Source of the DNA: Chryseobacterium paludis
GTDB taxonomy: Bacteria > Bacteroidota > Bacteroidia > Flavobacteriales > Weeksellaceae
Direction of reading: 5' to 3'
DNA length: 64,000 nt
Assembly: GCF_025403485.1 (NCBI RefSeq)
Contig: NZ_CP099966.1
Span: 2,232,001-2,296,000 of the forward strand
The translations under genes and the position numbers were made by a program. Shown here piece after piece: positions 44,642 to 54,074 of this stretch (positions within the stretch are counted from its first letter, which is position 1; the number at the start of each line of letters is the position of its first letter). The notes under the pieces were generated by a model. That model had not been told where the DNA came from. It saw only the letters and a list, made by a program, of their open reading frames with translations, and did no database searches.

Positions 44642-44664
44642 AATATTATTATTTAAAATTCTAT

Positions 44665-45807
44665 TTAAGAAAGAAAAGCAACCAAAAGGTAGGTAATTCC
44701 TGCTACAATAGCTGAAATAGGAATTGTTAATACCCAAGCCCAAAGTAAGCTTACGGTAATTCCCCATCTTACGGCAGAGATTCTTTTCGTTAGTCCAACA
44801 CCGATAATAGAACCTGTAATTGTATGCGTTGTAGAAACAGGAATACTCAACTGGTCTGTAATAAATAAAGTAATAGCTCCTGCTGTTTCAGCACTTACAC
44901 CTTCTAATGGGGTTACTTTAGTAATTTTAGTTCCCATTGTTTTGATGATCTTCCAACCACCGCTCATAGTTCCCAGACCAATAGCCAGGAAGGATACCAA
45001 AGGAACCCAAAGATAATGCTGAGCAAAATAATCAAAACGTCCAGCAGATGGTATGTTTAGATAAACAGGATCATGTAACATTTCCACATGATAATAAATC
45101 AAGGCCGCTCCAATAATTCCCATTACTTTTTGTGCATCATTCAAACCGTGCCCAACACTAAAAAGTGCAGAAGAAACAAGCTGTAATCTTTTAAAAGATT
45201 TGTCTGCTTTGTATGGGTTTGATCTTTTATATAAATGAACAATAATTAATGTAATAATAATTGAGATTACCATCCCTATAATTGGTGCCATGAAAATAAA
45301 CAGGAAAATAGGAATTACTTTATCAAATTTCACCACACTTTGTGTAGTTAATTGATGAAAAGCCTGTTTTAATGTTTCAAATGTTCCTAGGCTAGGTTGT
45401 GTTGCTACCACATCGTGATAATCCAACATAAAAGCATGCATCAAAGCTGCTCCTAAAAACCCGCCAATTAAAGTATGAGATGAAGATGATGGAATACCAA
45501 ACCACCAAGTTAAAAGATTCCAGGCAATTGCCGCAACAAGACCTGAGAATATAACCTCAAGGGTAATAAAATTTTCATTAACCGTTTTGGCAATGGTATT
45601 TCCTATTCTAAATTCACCTATTACATAGGCTGCTAAAAAGAATGCTGCAAAATTCCAAAGTGCTGCCCAAAGTACCGCCTGAAATGGAGTTAAAACTTTC
45701 GTAGAAACAATTGTAGCAATTGAATTGGCCGCATCATGAAAACCATTAATATAATCGAAGATTAAAGCTAAAGCAATAATAACCGTAAGTAAAATCGGAA
45801 ATTCCAT
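44665..45807 (-). CDS. PiT-family inorganic phosphate transporter
   Basis: 380 residues with about ten membrane segments. PiT signatures occur twice in inverted orientation: DYINGFHDAANSIATIVSTK near the N-terminus and SVGHGLNDAQKVMGIIGAAL in the middle, with later STTHTITGSIIGVGL. It is a low-affinity phosphate symporter of the inner membrane. It is co-transcribed with the DUF47 gene 15 bases upstream, the usual pairing, in which the DUF47 protein regulates the transporter. Confidence 0.95.
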   Translation of the reverse strand: MEFPILLTVIIALALIFDYINGFHDAANSIATIVSTKVLTPFQAVLWAALWNFAAFFLAAYVIGEFRIGNTIAKTVNENFITLEVIFSGLVAAIAWNLLTWWFGIPSSSSHTLIGGFLGAALMHAFMLDYHDVVATQPSLGTFETLKQAFHQLTTQSVVKFDKVIPIFLFIFMAPIIGMVISIIITLIIVHLYKRSNPYKADKSFKRLQLVSSALFSVGHGLNDAQKVMGIIGAALIYYHVEMLHDPVYLNIPSAGRFDYFAQHYLWVPLVSFLAIGLGTMSGGWKIIKTMGTKITKVTPLEGVSAETAGAITLFITDQLSIPVSTTHTITGSIIGVGLTKRISAVRWGITVSLLWAWVLTIPISAIVAGITYLLVAFLS

Positions 45808-45822
45808 TTTTTGTTATATTGT

Positions 45823-46461
45823 TTATGCGTATTTAATCATGATGTTCTCAATAGTATTGGCAACATCTTCTGCTTTATCAGTTACTATTTCAAGATAATT
45901 AAGTACAGATGATACTTTAATAATATTGATAGCATCATTAGTTTCAAACAACTCTACCATTGAATTGGAAAGCAGATCATCTGCAATATTTTCAATAGAG
46001 TTTACTTTAATACAAGCTTCTTTTACCTGATCCATATTTTTGAACCCTTTCAGGTTTTTCATGGCGTTCTGAATTTCAAGACATGCTTTATGAATTAACA
46101 GAGAAAAATCTGCATAAGCCTTCATTAAAGGCGATTTGTATAAGAAGATGTATTTTGTAGAAGCGTAGATATAATCAGCGATATCATCTAAACCTGTTGC
46201 CAGTGTATGGATATCTTCACGATCAAAAGGAGTGATAAAGTTTTTTCCAAGCTCTATGAAGATTTCGTGAGTAAGTTCATCATTTTTATGTTCATAGTCG
46301 CTCATTTTCTTCAACATAGAGTCGTCATTAACGTCAAAATCCTTGATTCCGTTGTTGAATTCCTCAGACATTGCAACCAGGTTTTCAGTTACTTTTTCAA
46401 AAAGTACGAAGAAGATTTTATCTTTTGGCTGAAAAGCGTGGAAAATATTTCCAATTCCCAT
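45823..46461 (-). CDS. DUF47 (PhoU-like) regulator of the phosphate transporter
   Basis: 212 residues, all-helical. Characteristic DUF47/PhoU-type segments are FEKVTENLVAMSEEF, MSDYEHKNDELTHEIF, TPFDREDIHTLATGLDDIAD and the C-terminal VTDKAEDVANTIENIM. The EHKxDE and DxxDD groups are the metal-binding sites of PhoU folds. It is the first gene of the pair with PiT and probably adjusts phosphate uptake. Confidence 0.92.
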   Translation of the reverse strand: MGIGNIFHAFQPKDKIFFVLFEKVTENLVAMSEEFNNGIKDFDVNDDSMLKKMSDYEHKNDELTHEIFIELGKNFITPFDREDIHTLATGLDDIADYIYASTKYIFLYKSPLMKAYADFSLLIHKACLEIQNAMKNLKGFKNMDQVKEACIKVNSIENIADDLLSNSMVELFETNDAINIIKVSSVLNYLEIVTDKAEDVANTIENIMIKYA

Positions 46462-46572
46462 TTTTAAGTATTTATAATTTCGTCTGCAAATTTCCTAAAA
46501 AAGGACCTTAACAAAAAGCATCTAACGTTAAGTTTTGTTAACATTGGTTTAAGTACTGATTATCAAACAAAA

Positions 46573-46594
46573 AAACCGGCTTTACAGCCGGTTT
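46573..46594 (-). terminator. intrinsic terminator of the DbpA-domain helicase gene
   Basis: AAACCGGC-TTTACA-GCCGGTTT is a perfect stem; the minus strand continues into a run of T. It lies 20 bases after the helicase stop. Confidence 0.85.
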
Positions 46595-46613
46595 CTATTA
46601 TCTGAAATGAGTT

Positions 46614-48317
46614 TTAATTAGCTTCTTCAGCTCTCATATCTTTTCCTTTGAATTTCATGGTAGAAATATTGCTCAAAAGATCTCCCTTAAATGATTTTTC
46701 TATTTCAAAGAATGAAAATTTCTCTAAAATTTCAATATCTCCAATTTCAACTCTTTTTTTGCTTTTTCCTTCAGTTGCTTTATTGATGATATCTAAAACA
46801 TCTAATTTTTTCAACTGATCTTTTTTCCCTAGGTTGAAGAAGAATCTTACCATATTCTCATCTTTTTTTCTAGGTTTACCACGATCTCTTCCTCTATCTC
46901 CACTTCTGCTATCGCGATCTCTTCCTCTATCTCTATCTCTGTCTCTATCACGACCTCTGTCTCTTCTAGAGAAGTCATCATCTCTACCACTATTAAACTT
47001 CTGTTCAACAAGATCATGTTTGTCTTTGTAGTATAATGCAAGATCCTTCAATTGGAACTGTAATAACTGATGCACTAATTCCTCTTTAGTAAACATACTA
47101 AGATCCGGAATCAAGCTATCATCAAATTCAAATAAATCTTCATGCTCCGTTAATAGCTTTTCGAAAACTCCGCCAACCTGAGCTTTGATAATATCCTGTC
47201 CTGTTGGAATTGTTTTCTCAACGATATCAATTTTCGTTGTTGCTTTTATTTGTTTCAGCTTTCTGCTTTCTTCAGGCTTGATCAAAGACATTGAGATCCC
47301 GTCTTTTCCTGCTCTACCTGTTCTTCCACTTCTGTGAACGAATACTTCAGGATCATCAGGTAAAGAATAATGAATAACGTGAGTCAGAGAGTCAACATCT
47401 AAACCTCTTGCTGCAACATCAGTTGCAACTAAAATGTCGATATTCTTCAATCTGAATTTCTTCATTACCGTATCTCTCTGCGCTTGAGAAAGATCACCAT
47501 GAAGGGCATCAGCCGCAAATCCATTCTGCATTAAGAAATCTGCAACTTCCTGAGTTTCCATTCTTGTTCTACAGAAAATAATGGAATACTGATTAGGGTT
47601 CGCGTCAATTAATCTCTTAAGAGCTTCTTTTTTGTTACGGTATCCTACAACATAGTATTCATGTTTAATGTTCTTTTTAACTTCGTTAATAGAACCTATC
47701 GAAATACGATGTGGATTTGTAAGATAGTTTTTAGAAATTCTTTCTACTTCTTTACTCATCGTAGCCGAGAATAAGAAAGTTTGTTTTGTTTCAGGAGTTT
47801 CACGTAAAATTGTTTCCAATTCGTCTTTGAAACCCATTGAAAGCATTTCATCAGCCTCGTCTAAAACCAACCAGTGAATAGCAGAAAAGTCAAGAGCTTT
47901 TCTGTTGATCAAGTCAATTACTCTACCAGGAGTACCTACAATAATCTGCGGCTTCTCCTTTAAAGAGCGGATCTGGTCCATAATACTGCTACCACCATAC
48001 ACTGCTGTAGTTTTGATGTCTCGCATGTACTTAGAGTAATTTTTTATGTCTTTAGAAATCTGAAGACATAATTCGCGTGTCGGACAAAGCACCAATAGCT
48101 GGATTTTGCGACTCGTATCGTCAATCATATCCAAAATCGGAAGCGAAAACGCTGCAGTTTTGCCTGTCCCAGTCTGCGCAAGTGCGATCAAGTCGCGTAT
48201 ATCTGAAAGAATAAAAGGGATAGTCTGTTTTTGGATTTCTGTCGGGCTTTCATAACCCATTTCGCCAATAGCCTTAAGGATGTCAGGACTTAAATTGGAC
48301 TCCGTAAATAAATTCAT
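46614..48317 (-). CDS. DEAD-box RNA helicase with DbpA RNA-binding domain
   Basis: 567 residues. Helicase motifs: [68 protein letters not shown] spacer of Arg/Asp dipeptides (about 430-470; DRDRDRDRGRDRD) is followed by a DbpA_RBD fold (about 475-550; VRFFFNLGKKDQLKKLDVLD). This is the DeaD/CsdA layout, acting on ribosomal RNA or mRNA. The RD spacer is likely disordered. It is the second DEAD-box gene in the window and clearly distinct from the short RhlE type. Confidence 0.93.
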   Translation of the reverse strand: MNLFTESNLSPDILKAIGEMGYESPTEIQKQTIPFILSDIRDLIALAQTGTGKTAAFSLPILDMIDDTSRKIQLLVLCPTRELCLQISKDIKNYSKYMRDIKTTAVYGGSSIMDQIRSLKEKPQIIVGTPGRVIDLINRKALDFSAIHWLVLDEADEMLSMGFKDELETILRETPETKQTFLFSATMSKEVERISKNYLTNPHRISIGSINEVKKNIKHEYYVVGYRNKKEALKRLIDANPNQYSIIFCRTRMETQEVADFLMQNGFAADALHGDLSQAQRDTVMKKFRLKNIDILVATDVAARGLDVDSLTHVIHYSLPDDPEVFVHRSGRTGRAGKDGISMSLIKPEESRKLKQIKATTKIDIVEKTIPTGQDIIKAQVGGVFEKLLTEHEDLFEFDDSLIPDLSMFTKEELVHQLLQFQLKDLALYYKDKHDLVEQKFNSGRDDDFSRRDRGRDRDRDRDRGRDRDSRSGDRGRDRGKPRKKDENMVRFFFNLGKKDQLKKLDVLDIINKATEGKSKKRVEIGDIEILEKFSFFEIEKSFKGDLLSNISTMKFKGKDMRAEEAN

Positions 48318-48543
48318 TAAATATTTTAAAATTTTTGCAAAGATACAACAAATATTTTAACTTTTTTGAATAAAGCATTAAATAACGAATCTTAATTTCA
48401 GAATCCTTTAATGTTTTGTTAATTTTTAAAAAATTAACCGCAATAAATCAAGCCAAAAGTTAAAAAACTATTAAACAATATTTTTTTTTATTAAATTGGA
48501 TTGATTATTTCTTTGCTATTAATGAATTTTCAAAAATAAAATC

Positions 48544-48708
48544 ATGAAACGCAAGTTTTTCTTTTTGATATTCTCTTTCAAAATGATTATTTTTTTGCTC
48601 AAAACACCTATCTATCCAGAAAAATTAGTCTTAGAAAACCATATTAATTGCGCAAAAGAAAATAACACTTCCATTAATTCTTTACGGCTTTCAAAAACTT
48701 CTGCATAG
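48544..48708 (+). CDS. possible 54-residue small protein
   Basis: ATG at 48544, stop at 48706-48708. The predicted peptide starts MKRKFFFLIFSFKMIIFLL, which reads as a short signal or membrane segment, followed by a polar tail with one Cys. There is no clear promoter, and its 3' end overlaps a minus-strand coding trace, so it may be chance. Confidence 0.25.
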   Translation: MKRKFFFLIFSFKMIIFLLKTPIYPEKLVLENHINCAKENNTSINSLRLSKTSA

Positions 48709-48825
48709 CAGGATCTTTAAACTGGTCACACCATTTTTATCCTGGCTACTTTTACTTTCATTACAGAATCTTCTATTGATATTACCCTGCTTTAAAAGCT
48801 TCCAAACCTGATCCAATTGAAGCAT
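48674..48825 (-). pseudogene. possible frameshifted gene remnant
   Basis: On the minus strand the end reads WCDQFKDPAMQKFLKAVKN and stops at 48674-48676. Upstream in another frame an ATG at 48823-48825 opens MLQLDQVWKLLKQGNINRRF. The two pieces could be the damaged C-terminus of a lost gene. The evidence is only the protein-like composition. Confidence 0.25.
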
Positions 48826-48868
48826 TGAGATATGAATAATTTAATTAAATTTGACTAAATAAAAAAAT

Positions 48869-49534
48869 ATGTCAGCCACCATTTCTACAAAAACTTTTGA
48901 TTTTCTAAAAAAACTATCCAAAAACAACAACCGGGAATGGTTTAATGAAAACAAGAACCTTTATACGGAATCTCAGGAAAATGTAATTGCTTTTCTTGAA
49001 GATCTAATCAAAGAAATGTCTGGATTTGATGAGGAGCTTGCTAAGCTTGATGCAAAAAAAGCCCTGTTCAGAATTTATAGAGATACAAGATTTTCAAAAG
49101 ATAAAATCCCTTATAAAACTAATTTTGGAGCTTCTTTAGGAATGGGTAAAGGATCTCAAAAGGGAGGTTATTACCTTCATATGGAACCAGGAAAAACCTT
49201 TCTAGCAGGTGGAATCTATATGCCCGAATCTTCAGTTTTAAAAGAAGTCCGAAAAGAAATATCGCTGTATGGAGATGATTTTATTAAAATTCTAAATAAT
49301 AAAGATTTCAAAAAATATTTTCCTGAAATGGATCAGGATGATAAATTGAAAAAAGTTCCACAAGGTTTTGAAAAGGAAGATCCGATGGGTGAATATTTAA
49401 AACTGAAGAGTTTTATAGTGGTCTATAAGCTAAAGGATGAAGAGGTATTGGATAAAAATGCAGCCAAAAATATTGCTGAAATTTTTAAAATCATGAAACC
49501 TTTTAATGATTTCTTAAATACGCCTTTCCAATAA
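48869..49534 (+). CDS. DUF2461 protein
   Basis: 221 residues. Family signatures are TFDFLKKLSKNNNREWFNEN near the start, FRIYRDTRFSKDKIPYKTNF in the middle and GGYYLHMEPG. DUF2461 proteins (TIGR02453) are widespread in Bacteroidota and fungi and have no established biochemical role. No signal peptide, so cytoplasmic. It appears monocistronic; the next gene is 207 bases away with its own -7 box. Confidence 0.88.
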   Translation: MSATISTKTFDFLKKLSKNNNREWFNENKNLYTESQENVIAFLEDLIKEMSGFDEELAKLDAKKALFRIYRDTRFSKDKIPYKTNFGASLGMGKGSQKGGYYLHMEPGKTFLAGGIYMPESSVLKEVRKEISLYGDDFIKILNNKDFKKYFPEMDQDDKLKKVPQGFEKEDPMGEYLKLKSFIVVYKLKDEEVLDKNAAKNIAEIFKIMKPFNDFLNTPFQ

Positions 49535-49712
49535 ATTACAGGTAGCCACAAATACAAACTTAATACAAAATCAATTAGCTGATTCCCCTTAAAGAATGCT
49601 AATTTTTAAGAATATTCAACCTATATTCCATTCGAAAATAAAATTTAGAATATCTATTGAAAATCAATGTATTACGATTTTAATATTTTAACACATATTT
49701 AACATTTTTGAC

Positions 49713-49720
49713 TATCTTTG
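49713..49720 (+). promoter_or_regulatory. -7 promoter element of the glycan genes
   Basis: TATCTTTG matches TAnnTTTG, 21 bases before the ATG at 49742. No clear -33 TTTG at the right distance. Confidence 0.5.
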
Positions 49721-49741
49721 CTCACTGTCAAATAATCAAGG

Positions 49742-50536
49742 ATGTCTTTATACCAAAGAATTGCAGAAAACTTACAATATATAAGTCCAAGTTTTTATAA
49801 AAGTAGATATTTTAAAAGCTTACACAATCTTTCAAAAGATAACTTTTCGGCACGAAATGTAGAGCCGGAATTGGTGTGGATCAAAGAATATTTATCTGAA
49901 AATGCAGTGATCCTGGATATTGGCGCTAATGTTGGAACTTTTTTGTATCAATTGCAAAATAAGCTGAACCATCAGCATATTTATGCTTTTGAACCTAATA
50001 AAAAATTATTTACCCGTTTAAAGAGACTTTTTCCTTCTATGAAGGTTCTTTCTTTAGCCCTTTCTGATGAAAATACAACTGCGGAATTTAAAGTTCCCAT
50101 CATCAATGGCAAAATGGTTGCTTCACGAGGAACACTTAACACTTCATATAAAGAAAAAGGTGAGGAAAGAAGCTATACTGAAAAAGTAACAGTAACAAAA
50201 CTGGATGATTGGGCTACGAAAGAAAACCTCCAAAAACTGGATTTCATTAAAATAGATGTTGAAGGAAATGAAATGAAAACGCTTTTAGGCGGTAAAAAAA
50301 CCATCCAGCAATTTCTACCCACTCTTATGGTAGAAATGGAACAGAGGCATCATGAAAAACCTATTTGGGAAGAGATCTCTGAAGTTGAAAGCTGGGGATA
50401 TGAGGCGCGTTATTTAAACCGTACTCATTTTAAGCTTGAAAAACTGACTGAAGAAATTTTAGTAAGCAACACCAGCGACGAAAAAAACAAAACAGCGTAT
50501 ATCAACAATATTATTTTTATACCAAAAACCTATTAA
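49742..50536 (+). CDS. FkbM-family methyltransferase
   Basis: 264 residues. The SAM-binding motif is VILDIGANVGTFLYQL, followed by IYAFEPNKKLFTRL and FIKIDVEGNEMKTLLGG, the FkbM hallmarks. It O-methylates sugars or related groups, here probably in surface glycan synthesis, since the next gene (nine bases later) is a flippase and two glycosyltransferase-type genes converge on it. Confidence 0.9.
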   Translation: MSLYQRIAENLQYISPSFYKSRYFKSLHNLSKDNFSARNVEPELVWIKEYLSENAVILDIGANVGTFLYQLQNKLNHQHIYAFEPNKKLFTRLKRLFPSMKVLSLALSDENTTAEFKVPIINGKMVASRGTLNTSYKEKGEERSYTEKVTVTKLDDWATKENLQKLDFIKIDVEGNEMKTLLGGKKTIQQFLPTLMVEMEQRHHEKPIWEEISEVESWGYEARYLNRTHFKLEKLTEEILVSNTSDEKNKTAYINNIIFIPKTY

Positions 50537-50545
50537 AATATCTTT

Positions 50546-52024
50546 ATGAGTGTAGTAGCAAGACAGGGATTCAAATATTCCATTATTGGTTATATTGGTT
50601 TCTTGTTGGGTACCGTTTCAGCTATCTTTATCTTTCCGAGTAATTTTGAATTTTACGGAAAGCTACGCTACATTCTGTCTACAGCAGAAATGCTTGTCCC
50701 TTTTGTTGTACTGGGGATCTCATATTCAAATGTTAAGTTTTTTCACAGACTGGAAAAAGATGGTAAAAAGCAAAATATGCTTTCCTTATCATTACTTACC
50801 ATACTGATCAGTTTTATCATATTTTGTATTGTTTTCTTTTTAATACCTTTCTTATATCCAAAATTTATTAAACTGGAAGCCTGGAAGAGTAAGCAAATTA
50901 TTTTACCACTTGTTTTAATACTGTCACTTTGTGCCATTTTCAATAAATATATTTCAAATTATAAGAGAATTGTTGTTTCTAATGTTTTTGATAACCTTCT
51001 TCCTAAAATAGCTAATTTAGGGGCTTTCTGCATTTTTTCCTATCTCCTTTTATCACAAAAAATAGCTTTCGCATTTTTCTTTGGAATATTTGCATTAATG
51101 CTTTTTGGATATATTTATTACACGAATAGATTAGAAAAAATCAGGTTAGATTTTAGCACAGATTATTTCAAAAAAAACAACTTCTGGAAAGAGTTTTCAA
51201 ACTACAGTTTTTTCGGTTTTTTAGGGACTTTTGGGAACTATCTTGCGATCAACAGCTTTATGATCGGTGAATTTATGGGAATGGAAGAAAATGGTGTTTA
51301 TGCAGTTATCTACGCCCTTATCTCATTGATCTCTATTCCGCAATTAGGACTGTTCAATATTTCAGCACCGATTATCAGCAAAACGCTTGCAGAGGGAGAT
51401 ATGGAAGAATTAGACCGATTCCATAAAAAGACATCTTTATCTTTATATTTTTTGGGTGCCGTACTGTTTTCATGTATCATGGTTGGCTTTCCTTTTCTTA
51501 CTCAGTTTATGCCTAAAAATGGGATTATGCTGAGAGAATATGAGCCTGTGGTATGGATCTGGGGATCGGCTGTTTTAGTGGACCTGGCAACAGGATTTAA
51601 TGGAAATATTATTTCTCTTTCAAAATATTACCGTTTCAATATTCTGGTAATGCTTCTACTAGCAGGATTAACAATAGGTTTGAACTATTATTTTATTAAA
51701 AACACAGACTTAAAGTTAATTGGAATTGCTTTGTCGACGGCCATTTCATTAACTACCTACAACGTGATTAAAATTGCTTTCAACTACTTTATGTTTAAAG
51801 TTTCACCACTAAGTATTGAGATGATCTTTGTTTCCATCATTTGTACGCTAGCGATCACCGTAGCTATTGTTTTACCTACATTCAACAATAACCTCATCAA
51901 TTTATTCTATAAGCCGGCAGTTGTTTTGATATTGATTTATATTGGGAATTACTTCACGAAAATATTTCCTCTTGAAGATTATCTGAATAAGACTTTTATT
52001 AAAGGTATTTTTAAATTTAAATAA
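50546..52024 (+). CDS. polysaccharide/O-antigen flippase (Wzx-like)
   Basis: 492 residues with 12-14 membrane helices and a short polar start (MSVVARQGFKYSIIGYIGF). The pattern of Gly/Phe-rich helices, ending with a basic residue cluster, fits the MATE-like polysaccharide transporter superfamily. It would move lipid-linked oligosaccharide across the inner membrane. It lies nine bases after the methyltransferase. Its last eight bases overlap the convergent gene at 52017. Confidence 0.88.
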   Translation: MSVVARQGFKYSIIGYIGFLLGTVSAIFIFPSNFEFYGKLRYILSTAEMLVPFVVLGISYSNVKFFHRLEKDGKKQNMLSLSLLTILISFIIFCIVFFLIPFLYPKFIKLEAWKSKQIILPLVLILSLCAIFNKYISNYKRIVVSNVFDNLLPKIANLGAFCIFSYLLLSQKIAFAFFFGIFALMLFGYIYYTNRLEKIRLDFSTDYFKKNNFWKEFSNYSFFGFLGTFGNYLAINSFMIGEFMGMEENGVYAVIYALISLISIPQLGLFNISAPIISKTLAEGDMEELDRFHKKTSLSLYFLGAVLFSCIMVGFPFLTQFMPKNGIMLREYEPVVWIWGSAVLVDLATGFNGNIISLSKYYRFNILVMLLLAGLTIGLNYYFIKNTDLKLIGIALSTAISLTTYNVIKIAFNYFMFKVSPLSIEMIFVSIICTLAITVAIVLPTFNNNLINLFYKPAVVLILIYIGNYFTKIFPLEDYLNKTFIKGIFKFK

Positions 52025-53057
52025 GACTATTTAATACTTTCTCCAGAGTTGCCTGAACATTCTTTTTGCCATAGTTTTTTTGAAAATCAAAACTTTGGCT
52101 TTTAAGCTGTTGGAACTGCTCAATGACATTTTCTTTTTCGGGAATTATAAAATCTAATTGTGATGGATAATCTTTGGGGAAAACTGCCAGCTTACCATAT
52201 TTAATAGCATCGCCTATATTTCCTGTCATTTTAGTTTTTCCATAAAATTCTTTCTGACTGAAAAACGCTGTCTCCTGTTGGATCGGACACCATAATACAT
52301 CCGCTTTCCGCATCCAGTTTTCATAATCATCCCCTGACACCCTCTCTTTAAAATAGTGTATTGTACTATTTTCGGATAGGTTTTGAGATAAATCGTCAAG
52401 AATCTCCAATTCTTCACCCTCAGATTTTCCAAGAAATATAAAGGAACATTTCTGAGCAGCATTAAGACCTTGAATCGTTTTAAAAACATGCTGATAATCT
52501 CTCCTTCTCTGTGAAACTCCCCCTGGAATAACAATTATCAGATCATTACTTTGAGTTTTATCAAAATCGACCGTATAAAAAAGAGGTAGAAATTTATATG
52601 CTTCTGAAGACAATTCCTGATCAAGAACCAATAGATGTTTTGCCCGCTTATAAACTTTTGAAGAATAAACCAAACTTTCTTTCCACCATAATTTAAGCCT
52701 ATACATAACATCTTCTTTGAAAATACTTTTTATTAAACCAAATTTTGAAGACTGAGCAAAGTTGAGATTATGGGTAATAACAGCGGCATTGTATTTCTGA
52801 ACAATCGTCAGAAAAGTATTAAAATAACGGTGTACAGTTCCGATAATAATAAGGTCATATTTTTTTTCTTTCAATTGATCACCTATCATCGAACTGTCTG
52901 ATAAAAAAACAGCCTCACCATCTTCTCTGATCTGATCTTTGATTTTTTTTGAAAAATAATAATCGACTGAAAACTGCTCTGAGTCTTTCATAATATCCAT
53001 GAAAGCCTGTGCAATTTCAGTGTGAGTGTCTATTTCTATGTAGGCTATATTTTTCAA
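52017..53057 (-). CDS. glycosyltransferase-like protein (GT-B type, tentative)
   Basis: 346 residues, soluble. The second half has features of GT-B glycosyltransferases: VIPGGVSQRRRDYQ (a phosphate-binding GGxSxRR loop), KCSFIFLGKSEG, IHYFKERVSGDDYENWMRKA and DVLWCPIQ, then TGNIGDAIKYGK. The N-terminal half contains AVITHNLNFAQSSKFG. The family is not one I can name. Its position next to the GT2 gene and opposite the flippase supports a role in surface glycan assembly. Confidence 0.65.
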   Translation of the reverse strand: MKNIAYIEIDTHTEIAQAFMDIMKDSEQFSVDYYFSKKIKDQIREDGEAVFLSDSSMIGDQLKEKKYDLIIIGTVHRYFNTFLTIVQKYNAAVITHNLNFAQSSKFGLIKSIFKEDVMYRLKLWWKESLVYSSKVYKRAKHLLVLDQELSSEAYKFLPLFYTVDFDKTQSNDLIIVIPGGVSQRRRDYQHVFKTIQGLNAAQKCSFIFLGKSEGEELEILDDLSQNLSENSTIHYFKERVSGDDYENWMRKADVLWCPIQQETAFFSQKEFYGKTKMTGNIGDAIKYGKLAVFPKDYPSQLDFIIPEKENVIEQFQQLKSQSFDFQKNYGKKNVQATLEKVLNSLI

Positions 53058-53123
53058 AGTATTTTATTTCAACTAAAATCCGTTGCTATTGATATAAATG
53101 AATTTATACTGATGATTTGAATT

Positions 53124-54008
53124 TTAAATCCCCAACCATTTCTTTTTTAAAGCTTTCCAGCGTTGGCTGTTGATAACTCGCTGTTCATCTTTACTGATCT
53201 TCAGTTCCAATTTCTTCGACCTGCAGTCTTCATATGTTTTAATGATCTTAAAGAAAAAAGGAATTGATTTACTTTTCATCGCTTCCTTCGAAGATGCGAT
53301 ATAAGCAAGAAACCTGTTCAGCCCTAAAAAATAAAAATACCTTCCATAATAATCAAATTCCTTTACCGTGTAATCAGCGCCCTTAACTTTGATTAATTTC
53401 ACTTTTAATTCTGGTAAAACGATCTCTTTCCAACCTAGATTTTCCAGTAATATGGAATCAATATTATCCCAGCCTAATGTTTCCCTTAATCCTCCCATCG
53501 CTTGAAAACATTCTTTTCTATAGGCTTTCATAGGTCCTCTCACATGATTTTTATTTGAATTCCCTTCATACACCCATTCACCATCTTTTTCCACATATAA
53601 CAAACCTCCTATCAAACCATATTTCGGATTATTTCTGAAGGCTTCTTCTATTGTTTCAAGATAGTTTTCGGACAAAATAATATCAGCATCAAACTTACAA
53701 ATGATGTCAAAGGCATCAGGACTCTGTGTTTCCAGACCTTTCTTAAAAGCATTCACTACTTTAGAACCTGGCTGATGTGCCGACTTCTGGAGGTTTACAG
53801 TTTCAAACCTGGAATCATTATCAGTATATTTTTTTATGATTTCAGAAGTCCGGTCTGTAGAACCATCATTACTGACCACAACCTTAAAATCTTTATAACG
53901 CTGCTGTTGTAAAGAATCTAAAGTAAATGGAAGATTATCCTCTTCGTTGTGTGCCGGAATTACAATTAAAAACCTCAATTTTTTATCATGTATTATAGAG
54001 ACCTTCAC
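53124..54008 (-). CDS. family 2 glycosyltransferase
   Basis: 294 residues. GT2 signatures: FLIVIPAHNEEDNLPFTLDS, VVVSNDGSTDRTSEII, ICKFDADIILSENYLE (DxD-type metal site). The first codon is GTG at 54006-54008. A TTG ten codons later (LRFLIVIPAHNEE) is an equally typical family start, so the N-terminus is uncertain. It transfers a sugar from a nucleotide donor, probably in the same surface glycan as its neighbours. Confidence 0.9.
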   Translation of the reverse strand: MKVSIIHDKKLRFLIVIPAHNEEDNLPFTLDSLQQQRYKDFKVVVSNDGSTDRTSEIIKKYTDNDSRFETVNLQKSAHQPGSKVVNAFKKGLETQSPDAFDIICKFDADIILSENYLETIEEAFRNNPKYGLIGGLLYVEKDGEWVYEGNSNKNHVRGPMKAYRKECFQAMGGLRETLGWDNIDSILLENLGWKEIVLPELKVKLIKVKGADYTVKEFDYYGRYFYFLGLNRFLAYIASSKEAMKSKSIPFFFKIIKTYEDCRSKKLELKISKDEQRVINSQRWKALKKKWLGI

Positions 54009-54074
54009 TTAAAAAACACTGTGATTCAAGTGAAGACCTTTTGTATTATTATCTGTTACAGATTTGCAAAAATA

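Larger units (their letters stand above)
48318..48868. other. 551-base region with only relic-like coding traces
   Basis: Upstream of the helicase gene the DNA is A/T-rich and probably holds its promoter and leader. The right half contains one possible small plus-strand ORF (48544-48708) and a frameshifted minus-strand coding trace (48674-48825). No tRNA, terminator or repeat recognised. Confidence 0.5.

Noticed and set aside
46834..47041. ORFs in other frames rich in Ser/Leu/Pro or Glu/Ile, overlapping the DEAD-box gene
   Set aside because: They are shadows of the Arg-Asp dipeptide spacer of the helicase gene; a short-period repeat gives open frames on both strands.
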